A stretch of 64,000 nt of DNA from Caldilineaceae bacterium. GTDB taxonomy: Bacteria; Chloroflexota; Anaerolineae; Caldilineales; Caldilineaceae. The translations under genes and the position numbers were made by a program. The number at the start of each line of letters is the position of its first letter. Positions within the stretch are counted from its first letter, which is position 1. Under the pieces are notes generated by a model, which was not told the origin of the DNA, did no database searches, and was given only the letters and a program-made list of their open reading frames with translations. Positions 44,250 through 52,956 of this stretch are shown here, piece after piece. The stretch spans positions 124,001 through 188,000 of the forward strand of contig JAJDTL010000030.1 in the NCBI GenBank assembly GCA_022827195.1. Direction: 5' to 3'.

Positions 44250-44777
44250 ATGAGCGGGCTGAATCCCGAAAGCGATGTAGCGAAACTTATGGCAAAACTG
44301 ACCAGAGATGGATCCGTAGAATGGATAGGTTTGCGCGGGGAACGGCGCGGCCCGTTGCAACCGGTAGAATCGGCCGCAGCAGTTCCTGGAAGCGGTCTTG
44401 AGGGTGACCACTTTCATGGCCAAGGGGACGGCAAGCGCCAGGTTACGCTGATCCAGGGCGAACACCTCGATGCCGTCGGCGCTTTCCTGCGAGAGCCGTC
44501 GCCCGATCCGGCACTGACGCGCCGCAATATCGTTGTGCGCGGTGTCAACCTTTTCAGTCTGCAGGACAGGCGCTTTCGCATCGGCGGCGCCGTGCTCGAG
44601 CACAGCGGTCCCTGCCATCCCTGCAGCCGCATGGAGGAAAATCTCGGTCCCGGCGGCTATAACGCCATGCGCGGCCACGGCGGCATAACAGCCAGGGTCG
44701 TCCAGGGCGGCACAATTAGCGTAGGTGACACGGTCGAGCGGCTTCCACTCGGTGAGGAAGTGGTCGAGGGCAGCTAA
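44250..44777 (+). CDS. MOSC domain protein
   Basis: A 175-residue MOSC domain, the sulfur-carrier module found at the end of molybdenum cofactor sulfurases and in mARC/YiiM-type enzymes. LEGDHFHGQGDGKRQVTLI and RRNIVVRGVNLFSLQ are the characteristic beta-barrel strands. The conserved Cys is in GPCHPCSRMEENLG, the site that binds sulfur or molybdenum cofactor, and the AMRGHGGITARV end is typical. GGAG lies seven bases before the ATG. Its stop overlaps by four bases the stop of the convergent glycosyltransferase. Confidence 0.9.
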   Translation: MSGLNPESDVAKLMAKLTRDGSVEWIGLRGERRGPLQPVESAAAVPGSGLEGDHFHGQGDGKRQVTLIQGEHLDAVGAFLREPSPDPALTRRNIVVRGVNLFSLQDRRFRIGGAVLEHSGPCHPCSRMEENLGPGGYNAMRGHGGITARVVQGGTISVGDTVERLPLGEEVVEGS

Positions 44778-45730
44778 CTTTCGGCCGCGACAAGCGGAGC
44801 ATAGACGGCCCGGAGACTGTCTGCTTCATCGTCGGGATTCTGGTACGCGCTCGCCGTCCGCCGTCCGTTCCTGGTGACCTGACCAAAGGCCGTCGGGTCG
44901 GCTGACAAGCGGCGAAGTACCTTTTCGAGCTGCTCGCCAAGTACAGGCAAATTCCCGTTCTCCACCAGGACGCAGTTCCGGGCCTCGCCGTCGCCATCCA
45001 TGTAGAAGCCGCCGATTCCACTGTATCCCACGACCAGGCAGCCGCAGGCCATCGCCTCAAGGACCGAGGTGTTCATTCCTTCCTGCATATTCGTCGACAC
45101 ATATACGGTCGCTTCGCGCAGGTGCCGGGCATACTCATCCTCGCTCAGTTCGCGCAGCGGCATCCATTCGAACTCGCTGAACGGCCTGCCTTTGGCGCAG
45201 AGTACGCTCTGCAGCCAGGCGGCCGAACGCTCCTTGCGGGTCAGGTAGCAGACCTTGGGTCGCTTCGAATTCGGCGCGTAGCGGTAGCGCTGCCCACTTA
45301 CGTATTCGCTGATCAGTGTCGCTTCGATCTCCATGCTCCAGCGCAAATACTCTTGGATCAGCGGCGACTTCGTGATCACCCGCTCGATTCCAAAAGTCCG
45401 CCAGTCTTGCCCGGCGGGAAGATTCCAATAGGTCGGCGACCAGCTTAGGGCAATCACGATGCGCTTACCGGCAAATCGGGCCGTCTGTTGCATGATCTGA
45501 GGCATCACTTCAGGGATGACGAGGATGTCCTGCGGCCTGAATTGGAGGCGCTCCGAAAGCCACATCGTCGGCGCCACGTAACCGTGCCAGGTCACCCGAA
45601 AAGGGCGCTTCCGGTGGACTATCCAGGCATCGAAGCCTTGCTCCACCAGGCGCTGCACATGGCGGTAGAGCGTTTTGATGCCCCCTGAAGGCTGGGGAAA
45701 GTCAGGGCAGAAGTAAAGTACGCGCGACAT
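44774..45730 (-). CDS. Glycosyltransferase, GT4-like
   Basis: A 318-residue GT-B-fold glycosyltransferase of the retaining GT4 type. The N-terminus FCPDFPQPSGGIKTLYRHV is the acceptor-domain start. The nucleotide-sugar EX7E motif is EGMNTSVLEAMACG, followed by LVVGYSGIGGF. It probably adds a sugar to a lipid, glycan or small molecule; donor and acceptor cannot be named. It is an isolated gene, convergent with the MOSC gene. Confidence 0.87.
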   Translation of the reverse strand: MSRVLYFCPDFPQPSGGIKTLYRHVQRLVEQGFDAWIVHRKRPFRVTWHGYVAPTMWLSERLQFRPQDILVIPEVMPQIMQQTARFAGKRIVIALSWSPTYWNLPAGQDWRTFGIERVITKSPLIQEYLRWSMEIEATLISEYVSGQRYRYAPNSKRPKVCYLTRKERSAAWLQSVLCAKGRPFSEFEWMPLRELSEDEYARHLREATVYVSTNMQEGMNTSVLEAMACGCLVVGYSGIGGFYMDGDGEARNCVLVENGNLPVLGEQLEKVLRRLSADPTAFGQVTRNGRRTASAYQNPDDEADSLRAVYAPLVAAES

Positions 45731-45817
45731 AGGCCATCTGCCTTATCATGTGGTTAAGTCCGGCTTACAAGGTGATCTCGTAGGCACTCGCTGAAATACA
45801 ACGCAAAGGAGATTCCC

Positions 45818-46756
45818 GTGCCCTATCAGATCCTGACCGATTCCGCACTGCCGCCGGAGATGGAGGAAATGCTGGCCGGCATCTGTGAAGTGCACGTCTG
45901 GGACCTCACCGAGGATGACCCGATTCTGCCCAGCATAGAAGGGTTCATCACCTACGGTCATCCGGTTGTGCTCGGCTCGCACATGGACAAGATGCCCAAT
46001 CTGCGCTGCCTCAGCAACTTCGGCGTCGGAGTCGATCACATCAACCTGGAAGACGCCAGGGCCCGCAGTTTGCCGGTCGGCTTTACGCCCGGTTTCGTCA
46101 ACGGTGTCACCGCCGACATGGCCTTTGCAATGCTCATGACCATCGGCCGCAACATCATTCAGGGCTGGCGCCACGCACACGGGCCCGACTATCTGGCCTA
46201 CGACGCCAACATCCTCCACGGCCATGAAGTTTACGGCTCGACGCTCGGCATTATCGGCATGGGACGGGTCGGCCGCGAGATTGCCCGCCGCGCCAGCGGG
46301 TTCGACATGACCGTCCTCTACCACAACCGCAACCCCAGCCCGCACGCCGCCGGACTGAACGCTTCCTACCGCTCGCTGGAGGCTCTGCTCGACGAGGCCG
46401 ACTTCGTCGTCCTCAGCGTTCCCATGTCCCCGCAGACCCGCCACCTGATCGGCGCGGTCCAGTTGGCTCGCATGAAGGAGACTGCCTACCTGGTCAACGT
46501 CGCCCGCGGCGGCGTTGTCGACCACGTCGCTCTAGTCGACGCCTTGCAACGCAATCTGATTGCCGGCGCCATCATGGACGTGACCGATCCGGAACCCCTG
46601 CCGCGCGACCATCCCTTGCTGCGGCTGGACAACTGCGTCATCCTGCCCCATCTCGGCAGCGCTACTTACCAGTCCCGTTTCCGCATGTCCCGTCGCACCG
46701 TCGACAACCTGCTCGCAGGCTTGCGCGGCCAAGAGATGCCCAGCCGCGCAGCCTAG
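45818..46756 (+). CDS. D-isomer-specific 2-hydroxyacid dehydrogenase
   Basis: A 312-residue NAD(H)-dependent dehydrogenase. The Rossmann signature is IIGMGRVGREIARR, and the catalytic Arg, Glu and His are in NVARGG, DPEPLP and LPHLGSAT. The reaction interconverts a 2-keto acid and a D-2-hydroxy acid, perhaps glyoxylate/hydroxypyruvate. The start is GTG with AAAGGAG upstream. A second member is at 49913. Its stop overlaps the stop of the convergent cytochrome peroxidase by four bases. Confidence 0.95.
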   Translation: MPYQILTDSALPPEMEEMLAGICEVHVWDLTEDDPILPSIEGFITYGHPVVLGSHMDKMPNLRCLSNFGVGVDHINLEDARARSLPVGFTPGFVNGVTADMAFAMLMTIGRNIIQGWRHAHGPDYLAYDANILHGHEVYGSTLGIIGMGRVGREIARRASGFDMTVLYHNRNPSPHAAGLNASYRSLEALLDEADFVVLSVPMSPQTRHLIGAVQLARMKETAYLVNVARGGVVDHVALVDALQRNLIAGAIMDVTDPEPLPRDHPLLRLDNCVILPHLGSATYQSRFRMSRRTVDNLLAGLRGQEMPSRAA

Positions 46757-48129
46757 CCCGAACTGCCAGATCCTTCCAAGACTTCAGGCGATTTCAGCAG
46801 CTCCGACGGCGCATCCGGCTCTGCGCTCAACGTCATCAGGAAAGCCTTGAGCGCGTCGCTCTGCTCAACCGTCAGCGCCAGCGGCACGAGGTCGGAGTGG
46901 CCCGGAAAGGCCGGCGGCGCGTGGTTGTAGTGGCGGATCACCGCGTCGAGGTCGGGGAAGATGCCGTTGTGCATATATGGGGCCGTGTCGGCCGTGTTGC
47001 GCAGCCCCGGCACCTTGAACGCGCCGACCAACTCCTCGCCCTCCATCTTGATGAACCGCAGCTCCACACAGTCTTCGCTGCCGGCGTCGCTGAACGGGCC
47101 CAGGCAGTTGAACGCGTCATCCACAACCAGGAACGTCCCCAGCGAGCGCCCCTGATCGAAATTCTCCCCTTCAGGCAGCGGCAGGCCGATGTTGTGAAAT
47201 GTGCCGTTCGTGAACAGCGGCCCATTGTGGCAATCGGTGCACTGCCCCTCGCCGATGAAGAGCCGCAGCCCCGCCGCCTCCTCCGCGCTGAAAAGCTCGA
47301 CCATGAGTCCCCCGTCATTTGCGACAACCGCCGCCGCATAGTCGTCAAAACGGCTGCGGCCGGGCAAGATCTGCCGCGAATAGGCTGCGATGCTCTTGCC
47401 GATATTGGCGAAAACGCGATTGACTATCCCTTGATCCTCGCTCGTCATCCCTTCCCACGCCGCGCGCACTGTTTCGTCTTCGACAGGTGCGGCGCTCGAC
47501 GGAAAGCGTGAATCGTCGGAAAGGTCGGGCGCAGGGCCGAAAAGCGCCTCGTACTCTTCAAGGTAGCTGTCCAGCACGTAGCGGGCATGCGCCATGCGAT
47601 TGCCCCCGTGCTCGATCGCGGCCTCCTGCGGCGCAAGTGCCTGCGCCCACTGGCTGTCCCTGCGGCCGTCCCAGTAGTACCAGTCGCTGTACCCTATCCC
47701 GACGATCGTGGGCGTGTGGCGCGGCGTGTCCGCGCCGCGCACGTTGGCGCGTACCTTGCCGTCGGTGAAATATAGTTCAGGGACGTGGCACGAGGAGCAG
47801 GCGACGGTCCCGTCAGGGCTTAGGCCGCTATCGAAGAAGAGCATGTGACCCAGCGCCACCGCCGCCGGGTCGTCGCCAAATGAGTTGGATGGATCGGGAG
47901 GGAGCGGCGGCAACCGGTCTATGCTTAGGGAGGCGATCATCCCCCGTTCGGCCTCGGTCCAACGGTGCTCGGGTCCTGCCCGGACTCCTTCATCGCCACC
48001 ATGTACCCCCAGTGTCGCTCGCAGAGCCGCGCCCGCAGGCCCGGCCCCGATCAAGCCGGACAGGACAGCCCCTGCCCCCGCGGCAAGGACCAGCACGACC
48101 GCCGCCGCGATAAAGAGAGTGCGGCGCAC
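46753..48129 (-). CDS. Di-haem cytochrome c peroxidase/MauG-like
   Basis: A 458-residue exported di-haem c-type protein. A signal peptide or membrane anchor (LFIAAAVVLVLAAGAGAVLSG) opens it. Haem-binding CSSCH (near residue 113) and CTDCH (near 298) mark the two haems, and the region around GTFHNIGLPLP matches the CcpA/MauG family. It reduces H2O2 using electrons from a donor, or oxidises a protein partner, outside the membrane. The GTG start lies three bases after the stop of the upstream lipoprotein gene, so they form an operon. Confidence 0.93.
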   Translation of the reverse strand: MRRTLFIAAAVVLVLAAGAGAVLSGLIGAGPAGAALRATLGVHGGDEGVRAGPEHRWTEAERGMIASLSIDRLPPLPPDPSNSFGDDPAAVALGHMLFFDSGLSPDGTVACSSCHVPELYFTDGKVRANVRGADTPRHTPTIVGIGYSDWYYWDGRRDSQWAQALAPQEAAIEHGGNRMAHARYVLDSYLEEYEALFGPAPDLSDDSRFPSSAAPVEDETVRAAWEGMTSEDQGIVNRVFANIGKSIAAYSRQILPGRSRFDDYAAAVVANDGGLMVELFSAEEAAGLRLFIGEGQCTDCHNGPLFTNGTFHNIGLPLPEGENFDQGRSLGTFLVVDDAFNCLGPFSDAGSEDCVELRFIKMEGEELVGAFKVPGLRNTADTAPYMHNGIFPDLDAVIRHYNHAPPAFPGHSDLVPLALTVEQSDALKAFLMTLSAEPDAPSELLKSPEVLEGSGSSG

Positions 48130-48132
48130 GCG

Positions 48133-48615
48133 CTAATTCAACTCGAATACGAATGTGACCGAGTCGCTTTGCCCTCCTGAGCTGATCTCCAGCGTCATCA
48201 CCCACTCGCCGGCCATATTGAAGCGCACTCCCTCCAGCAGATAGTCGCCGCCGCCCAGGTTCTCGGTCACCCGCGGCGCGGTCGGAAAGCCATGATCGTG
48301 TTCCGGCATGCCGCCGTCAATGGAGATCTCGGCATCGGATATCGCATTGCCGTCCGCATCCTCGACGTGGAGAGTCCAAGCATGCGTCTCGTTGATCACC
48401 ACCGGGTCCAGTCGGCTGACCGCGCGGACGGTGAACAGCCCGTTCTCGGAAACCTGCGGGTCGAGCTCGTCGGCGGCCATCGAGCCGCCCGACATGTCCA
48501 TCTCCTCGCCTCCGCCGTTCATTCTCATGCCGCCACCCTGGTCCGGCATGACCATATTGCAGGCGCCTGCGATATATGCCAGGGTCAGCAAGCAGACGGA
48601 CAAACATACTCTCAT
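48133..48615 (-). CDS. Met-rich YtkA/FixH-like lipoprotein
   Basis: A 160-residue lipoprotein. A signal sequence ends at the lipobox IAGAC (Cys19). Then comes a Met/Gly/Asp-rich stretch (MVMPDQGGGMRMNGGG and MDMSGGSM) of the type that binds copper, and a beta-sandwich domain with Ig-like features (TRVSEN-type strands, WTLHVEDADGNAIS, AGEWVMTLEI) resembling the YtkA/FixH family. A His-rich loop GMPEHDHGFP could also bind metal. It is the first gene of an operon with the di-haem peroxidase, so a role in delivering copper or electrons to it is plausible but unproven. GGGGAG lies eight bases before the ATG. Confidence 0.8.
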   Translation of the reverse strand: MRVCLSVCLLTLAYIAGACNMVMPDQGGGMRMNGGGEEMDMSGGSMAADELDPQVSENGLFTVRAVSRLDPVVINETHAWTLHVEDADGNAISDAEISIDGGMPEHDHGFPTAPRVTENLGGGDYLLEGVRFNMAGEWVMTLEISSGGQSDSVTFVFELN

Positions 48616-49912
48616 TCACAATTCTCCCCATTGAGCAATGTGATTGACGCGTTCTGAAGAAGTGTATCACAAATCTGGAGTTTCCTAATTTCCTGCATTA
48701 GGAGTCTTCTATCCGCCGAGTCGGAAGGGCGCTCTGCATGTCCAATGCCAGCCCCTGGACCCGCCTACATCACCATAGGCCGCAAAGCGGAAGCTCGTCC
48801 TCCATTTCAGAGAAAGACCAGTTCGAAGACGATGGCGTGAATCGAGAGCCGAGGGGAGTCTAACGGCAAGAGCGGTTGAGGGCTGGTCCCAGGCGCTGCC
48901 AAATGTCTCGGCTATACACAATCAAGAGTCTCTTGGGTCAATCAACAAAGATCACCGGCTGACACCACCACAGCGGTCCTTGTCAAAGCCGAACAGCCGC
49001 CGAAATACTCCTTGCGATACCACCAGCTGCCGCCCGCAGCGCCTTCTCTTGCCCCTTCACATCTCGTATGTCGCGCTCACGTCCAGAACATGATATGTGC
49101 TGCGGCGGAGTTAATTCTCCCAGTGCTTCTTCCCCGTGTTTGACTCAATCCCAAGATTCACATCACATCGGGGTGCTCTGTAGGGCATTTTCCGTAGGTC
49201 GTCCAATGCAGCCACCGCCGAGGGAAGTGAGTGATTACTGGAAAGTCCATACCTGCTGGCCGGTTCGCCGCCCCCCACAGGTTGGAGGACACGGCCGGAA
49301 ACCATTGCACGACGAAGGCCCTCTGCGACCTCAGAAGGTACGACAAAAGTTATATCGCCTCTTCCCCAATCTGCAAACCGTACGCTGGGCTTTTACAGCC
49401 CCGGCACGAAACGCACTTCCCTGAAGTTTCAGTCCGGCTCCTGATAGCCGCAGCGATGGCATATTGTCTTGCTCTCAGCCAGGTGTTCGCCTTCCGCCCA
49501 CGACAAAAGTTTTCCCTTCAGCATCACGTTTTCGGCAGACTTCAATCGCCCCCTTGCAATAGAAACTCACAGGTAATTCACGACAACACCTGTCCCAATC
49601 CCACGCCAAAAAGGATCGCAAACAAAGGGATTCCCTTTCGACTCAAAATCAGGACGCAAGTTCAGAGATAAGTGCCAAATCGGCAAACTGACGGCCGCTA
49701 CCTGCACGGCAGAATTGAAGTAGTCCAGGTAAGAGGACCGGCTGCCAGCCAGCGCGGCCAGAATTAGTGTAACTTTCAATGGCGGCCGGGCGGCCGTCCT
49801 GAGCGGTTGTGAGAGTACGTGAGAAAATAATACCTCGCGCCTTTTGCAGCCGCAAAGCAAAGGCTGTCATTTCTGTACATCTGCGTTTCCCGTCCCTCGC
49901 CGCCGCCGCCTT
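48616..49912. other. Gene-free region, possible decayed fragments
   Basis: About 1.3 kb with no convincing gene. A minus-strand frame at 49567-49860 has a hydrophobic, protein-like composition (LKVTLILAALAGSRSS, then GNPFVCDPFW) and might be a membrane-protein fragment, but it has no clear start or family match. Other frames are short and compositionally poor. None of the repeat classes of the two islands was seen here. The lipoprotein promoter (48616-48700) should lie at its left end. Confidence 0.5.
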
Positions 49913-50971
49913 CTACCCCGTCAACGCCTCCCAACGCGCCGCCATCCCGCGCAGCTTGGCCTGAAACTCCTCGGTCCCGAGCACCTCGCGATTCACCGGG
50001 TACGCCGGAATCTCACCCCTGAACAGCGCCAGCAAACTCTCGCACGCCATCGCCCCGTTCAACTCGTACAGGTCATCCGTCCACGCCAGCGCATGCGGCG
50101 AAAGGATCACGTTCTCCAACTCGATCAACGGATGGTCCACCGGCAGCGGCTCCGGCTCGACCACGTCCAGGCCCGCCCCCGCGATCGCTCCGCTCTGCAG
50201 CGCCGCAACTAGGTCGTCCTGGTTGACAATCGGCCCGCGCGCCGTATTGATGAAGAACGCGCTCGGCTTCATCAACGCGAACAGCCGCGCATCGACCAGG
50301 CCGCGCGTCTCTTCGCTCAACGGGCAGTTGACCGCGACGAAATCCGACTCGCGGAACAGCTCCTCGATGCTGACCAGTTCGACGTTTAGCGCCGCCGCAC
50401 GCTGCGGGTCGAGATACGGATCATGCGTGATCCGCCGCCCCAGGTCAAACGGGCCCAGCAGCCGAAACATCTCGCCGCCAATGTTGCCCGTACCGAGCGA
50501 ACCGACCGTCTTACCGCTCAGACCAAGCCCGCTTACCTCCATCTTCAGGTCCCAGCGGCCGATGCGCACAAGCTTGTCTTTGGCCACAACCCTCTTCGCC
50601 AGCGCCAAAATCAGGGTCACGATCGCCTCCGCCACCGGCTTGCGCACCGCGTCCACCGCGATCGTCAGTAGCACGTGGTTCGCGGTCAACGCCGCCGTGT
50701 CGACCATGTCGTAGCCGACACCCCAGCGCGCAACGCAGATCAATCGCCCCCCGCCGCCGACCGTCGCGGCATTATACGGGCTGCCCAGCGCGATCACACC
50801 GTCGAAGTCGGCGACCGCCTCCGCCTGCACCGGCTCTCCGTAGTCAACGTCAAAATAGTCCCATTCAACATGCGGCAGCGGGTCAACCAGGCGCGCCAGG
50901 ACCGGCTCGATCGTCCCCGGCGCAAACGTCTTGAATCCGGCCGATGCGCCAATGCGGAAAGGCTGAGACAT
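49913..50971 (-). CDS. D-isomer-specific 2-hydroxyacid dehydrogenase
   Basis: A 352-residue dehydrogenase. The cofactor loop is GSLGTGNIGGEMFRLLG, with catalytic Arg in NTARGPIV, Glu in VEPEPLP and His in LSPHALAWT. It is longer at both ends than the gene at 45818 and not closely alike. AAGGAGT lies just before the ATG. It is the last gene of an operon with PhyH and an enolase-superfamily enzyme, where it may oxidise or reduce a product of the other two. Confidence 0.94.
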   Translation of the reverse strand: MSQPFRIGASAGFKTFAPGTIEPVLARLVDPLPHVEWDYFDVDYGEPVQAEAVADFDGVIALGSPYNAATVGGGGRLICVARWGVGYDMVDTAALTANHVLLTIAVDAVRKPVAEAIVTLILALAKRVVAKDKLVRIGRWDLKMEVSGLGLSGKTVGSLGTGNIGGEMFRLLGPFDLGRRITHDPYLDPQRAAALNVELVSIEELFRESDFVAVNCPLSEETRGLVDARLFALMKPSAFFINTARGPIVNQDDLVAALQSGAIAGAGLDVVEPEPLPVDHPLIELENVILSPHALAWTDDLYELNGAMACESLLALFRGEIPAYPVNREVLGTEEFQAKLRGMAARWEALTG

Positions 50972-51027
50972 GGAGTAACTCCTTAGGTCTTTGTTTTCTG
51001 ATTCGATACCTTTGACAGGAGCGGCGG

Positions 51028-51780
51028 CTATCCTTGCTCCCCGTCAAACAGCGAGCGGCGCGAGTTGAAGTAAGGTTGCTCGAACAGCAGCCTCTGCCGC
51101 GGCGTCAGATCAACGCCTTCCGGCGGCTGCGTGTAGTTGGCGCTCCACGACTGCTGACCGGGGCTGTACTTGAACAGTAGCGAACGCCGCTGGTATTCCG
51201 CCTTCCATGCTGCCGTGCCATGCGTCAGCGCCTCCGTGAAGATGACCACCGACCCGGCCGGTGCCTCCGGCACCACGACGGCCTCGTGGGCCGCGTGCGC
51301 GGCCCGGATGCTCTCCGGGCACGCATAGTTCGCCTTGTGACTGCCCGGCACCGCGCAAAATCCCCCCAAGGCCGGACCCATGTCGGTCAGATTCCACGCC
51401 GCTACCGTCAGCCCGTTGTACATCCGCCCATCGCGAAACTGGAAAAACTCCGGCGGGTCGTATGGCGTGTTGCCACCGTGCAGCCGCAAAGACTCGGTGC
51501 CCTCTCGCATGTAGATCCCGTAGTAATGGTCCAGCCGAAACCCGTCGCCGAGAACTGTCTTCAGATAGGGCATGATCCGATCGTGGTCCAGCAGGTCCCG
51601 GTAGACCTCTCCCCACGCAAGGAATCCGCCGAAGCGCGCGCTCAGCGTGTCGTCCCCGGGCGGCGCAAGTGTCTGGCTGTCCATCAGACGGTTCAGCTCA
51701 GCCAGTTCCGCATCCGGCAACACATCCTCGATCACCAGGTAGCCGCGCAGGTCGAACAAATAGCGTTCCTCTTCGTTCAT
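51028..51780 (-). CDS. PhyH-family protein with HGG in place of HxD
   Basis: A 250-residue PhyH-family protein. The fold's core strand (MGPALGGFCAVPGSHKANY) and distal His (TEALTHGTAAW, H187) are intact. The proximal metal motif reads RLHGGN (H101, Gly103), so the expected Asp is Gly, as in 39772. From memory, LHGG is common in a large marine branch of this family, so it may reflect a true enzyme class rather than decay. A ribosome site (GGAGGGAGTGG) is present. It lies 33 bases after the enolase gene and 56 before the 2-HADH gene. Confidence 0.82.
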   Translation of the reverse strand: MNEEERYLFDLRGYLVIEDVLPDAELAELNRLMDSQTLAPPGDDTLSARFGGFLAWGEVYRDLLDHDRIMPYLKTVLGDGFRLDHYYGIYMREGTESLRLHGGNTPYDPPEFFQFRDGRMYNGLTVAAWNLTDMGPALGGFCAVPGSHKANYACPESIRAAHAAHEAVVVPEAPAGSVVIFTEALTHGTAAWKAEYQRRSLLFKYSPGQQSWSANYTQPPEGVDLTPRQRLLFEQPYFNSRRSLFDGEQG

Positions 51781-51813
51781 CCACTCCCTCCGACGGCGCG
51801 CACGCGCCGCGCC

Positions 51814-52956
51814 CTACGCCACCAGATTGTCCTCGATGTAGTCCCAGTTGATCTCCTGCCCCAGGCCCGGCAGCTGCGAAATATGCACGAAACCCTCTTG
51901 GTCCATCGGGTCGTCCAGGCGCTTGAGCCACGCCGCCGGCTCGTCATGGTCGATGAACGGATGCAGCAAGCCCCGCTCATAGTACTGCCCCGGAATACCC
52001 ATCGCGCACAGGGCGTGCAGATTGCCCGGCCCGCCGCCGTGGACCTCCATCCGCATGCCGAACGACTCGGCCAGATGGGCCACCTTCATCAGCGGTGTCA
52101 GCCCGCCCAGGTCGCCCACCCCGCCCCGCACCAGGTCGCACGCACCCGCCTTGATCCACTCCGCCCGCGTGTACATCTTTCCCTCCGCTGTCTCCGGCCC
52201 GCAGATGGGCAGCGACGTCTGCTCGCACAGCCATACGTAGGACGACATACTGTGCTCGTCCATCGGCTCTTCCATCCAGTAATAGTCCAGCTTCTCCAGC
52301 CCCTTGGCCAGCTCCAGCGCCTCCAGCCGCGAGTAGTAGTGGTAGGGGTCGAGCATCAGGTGCGCGTCCGGCCCGTACACCTCCCTCACCGCCGCGCACG
52401 CGGCGAGGTCGCGCTTGACGCTGGGCGCGCCCTCGTATGGAGGCTGCCACGTGTGCAGCTTGAACGCCGGGTAGCCGCGCCCAATGCACCAGGCGGCGAA
52501 CTTCGCATAGTCCTCAGGCGTTCCCAGGCCCCCGTCAACGTCGTCGCCGCACATCGTGCTCGCGTAGGCCGGCACCTTGTCGCGCGTCGCCCCCAGCAGC
52601 TTGTGCACCGGAATCTCGAGCGCCCGCCCCGCCAGGTCCCACAGCGCCAGGTCGACCGCGTTCAGGAGCCTGTCCGACATGGTCGCCAAGTTCAGCCGTT
52701 GCCGCTCCTTCAAATTGTGCCAGATCCGCTCGCGGTAAAATGGGTCTTCGCCAGTGATGTAGGGCTTTACCAGGCCGTCGATCAACGCCTGAGCGGGACT
52801 GCCGAAAAAGTATCCCTCGACGCCTTCGTCCGTATGAACTGTGAGCAGCGACTGAACCGCCTCATGCGGGTCGCCAGGGTGGCCGTGCCCTTCCGAATCG
52901 CGCACCGTGTTCGAAATGTATCGAAATCGGCGCACCGTCAGATCAGTAACTCTCAT
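51814..52956 (-). CDS. Enolase-superfamily enzyme, mandelate-racemase-like
   Basis: A 380-residue member of the mandelate racemase/muconate lactonizing enzyme family. The general base motif is FKLHTW (KxH), the metal ligands are the Asp of LMLDPYHYY, the Glu of YWMEEP and the Glu of CGPETAEG, and a GVGDLGGLT then MEVHGGG pair fits the Asp-His dyad of the mandelate racemase subgroup. An acid-sugar dehydratase or racemase is likely. A start at 52956 is fixed by AGGAGAG six bases upstream; an extension to 53169 has no homology. It begins a three-gene operon with PhyH and 2-HADH, probably for a hydroxy- or sugar-acid. Confidence 0.93.
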   Translation of the reverse strand: MRVTDLTVRRFRYISNTVRDSEGHGHPGDPHEAVQSLLTVHTDEGVEGYFFGSPAQALIDGLVKPYITGEDPFYRERIWHNLKERQRLNLATMSDRLLNAVDLALWDLAGRALEIPVHKLLGATRDKVPAYASTMCGDDVDGGLGTPEDYAKFAAWCIGRGYPAFKLHTWQPPYEGAPSVKRDLAACAAVREVYGPDAHLMLDPYHYYSRLEALELAKGLEKLDYYWMEEPMDEHSMSSYVWLCEQTSLPICGPETAEGKMYTRAEWIKAGACDLVRGGVGDLGGLTPLMKVAHLAESFGMRMEVHGGGPGNLHALCAMGIPGQYYERGLLHPFIDHDEPAAWLKRLDDPMDQEGFVHISQLPGLGQEINWDYIEDNLVA

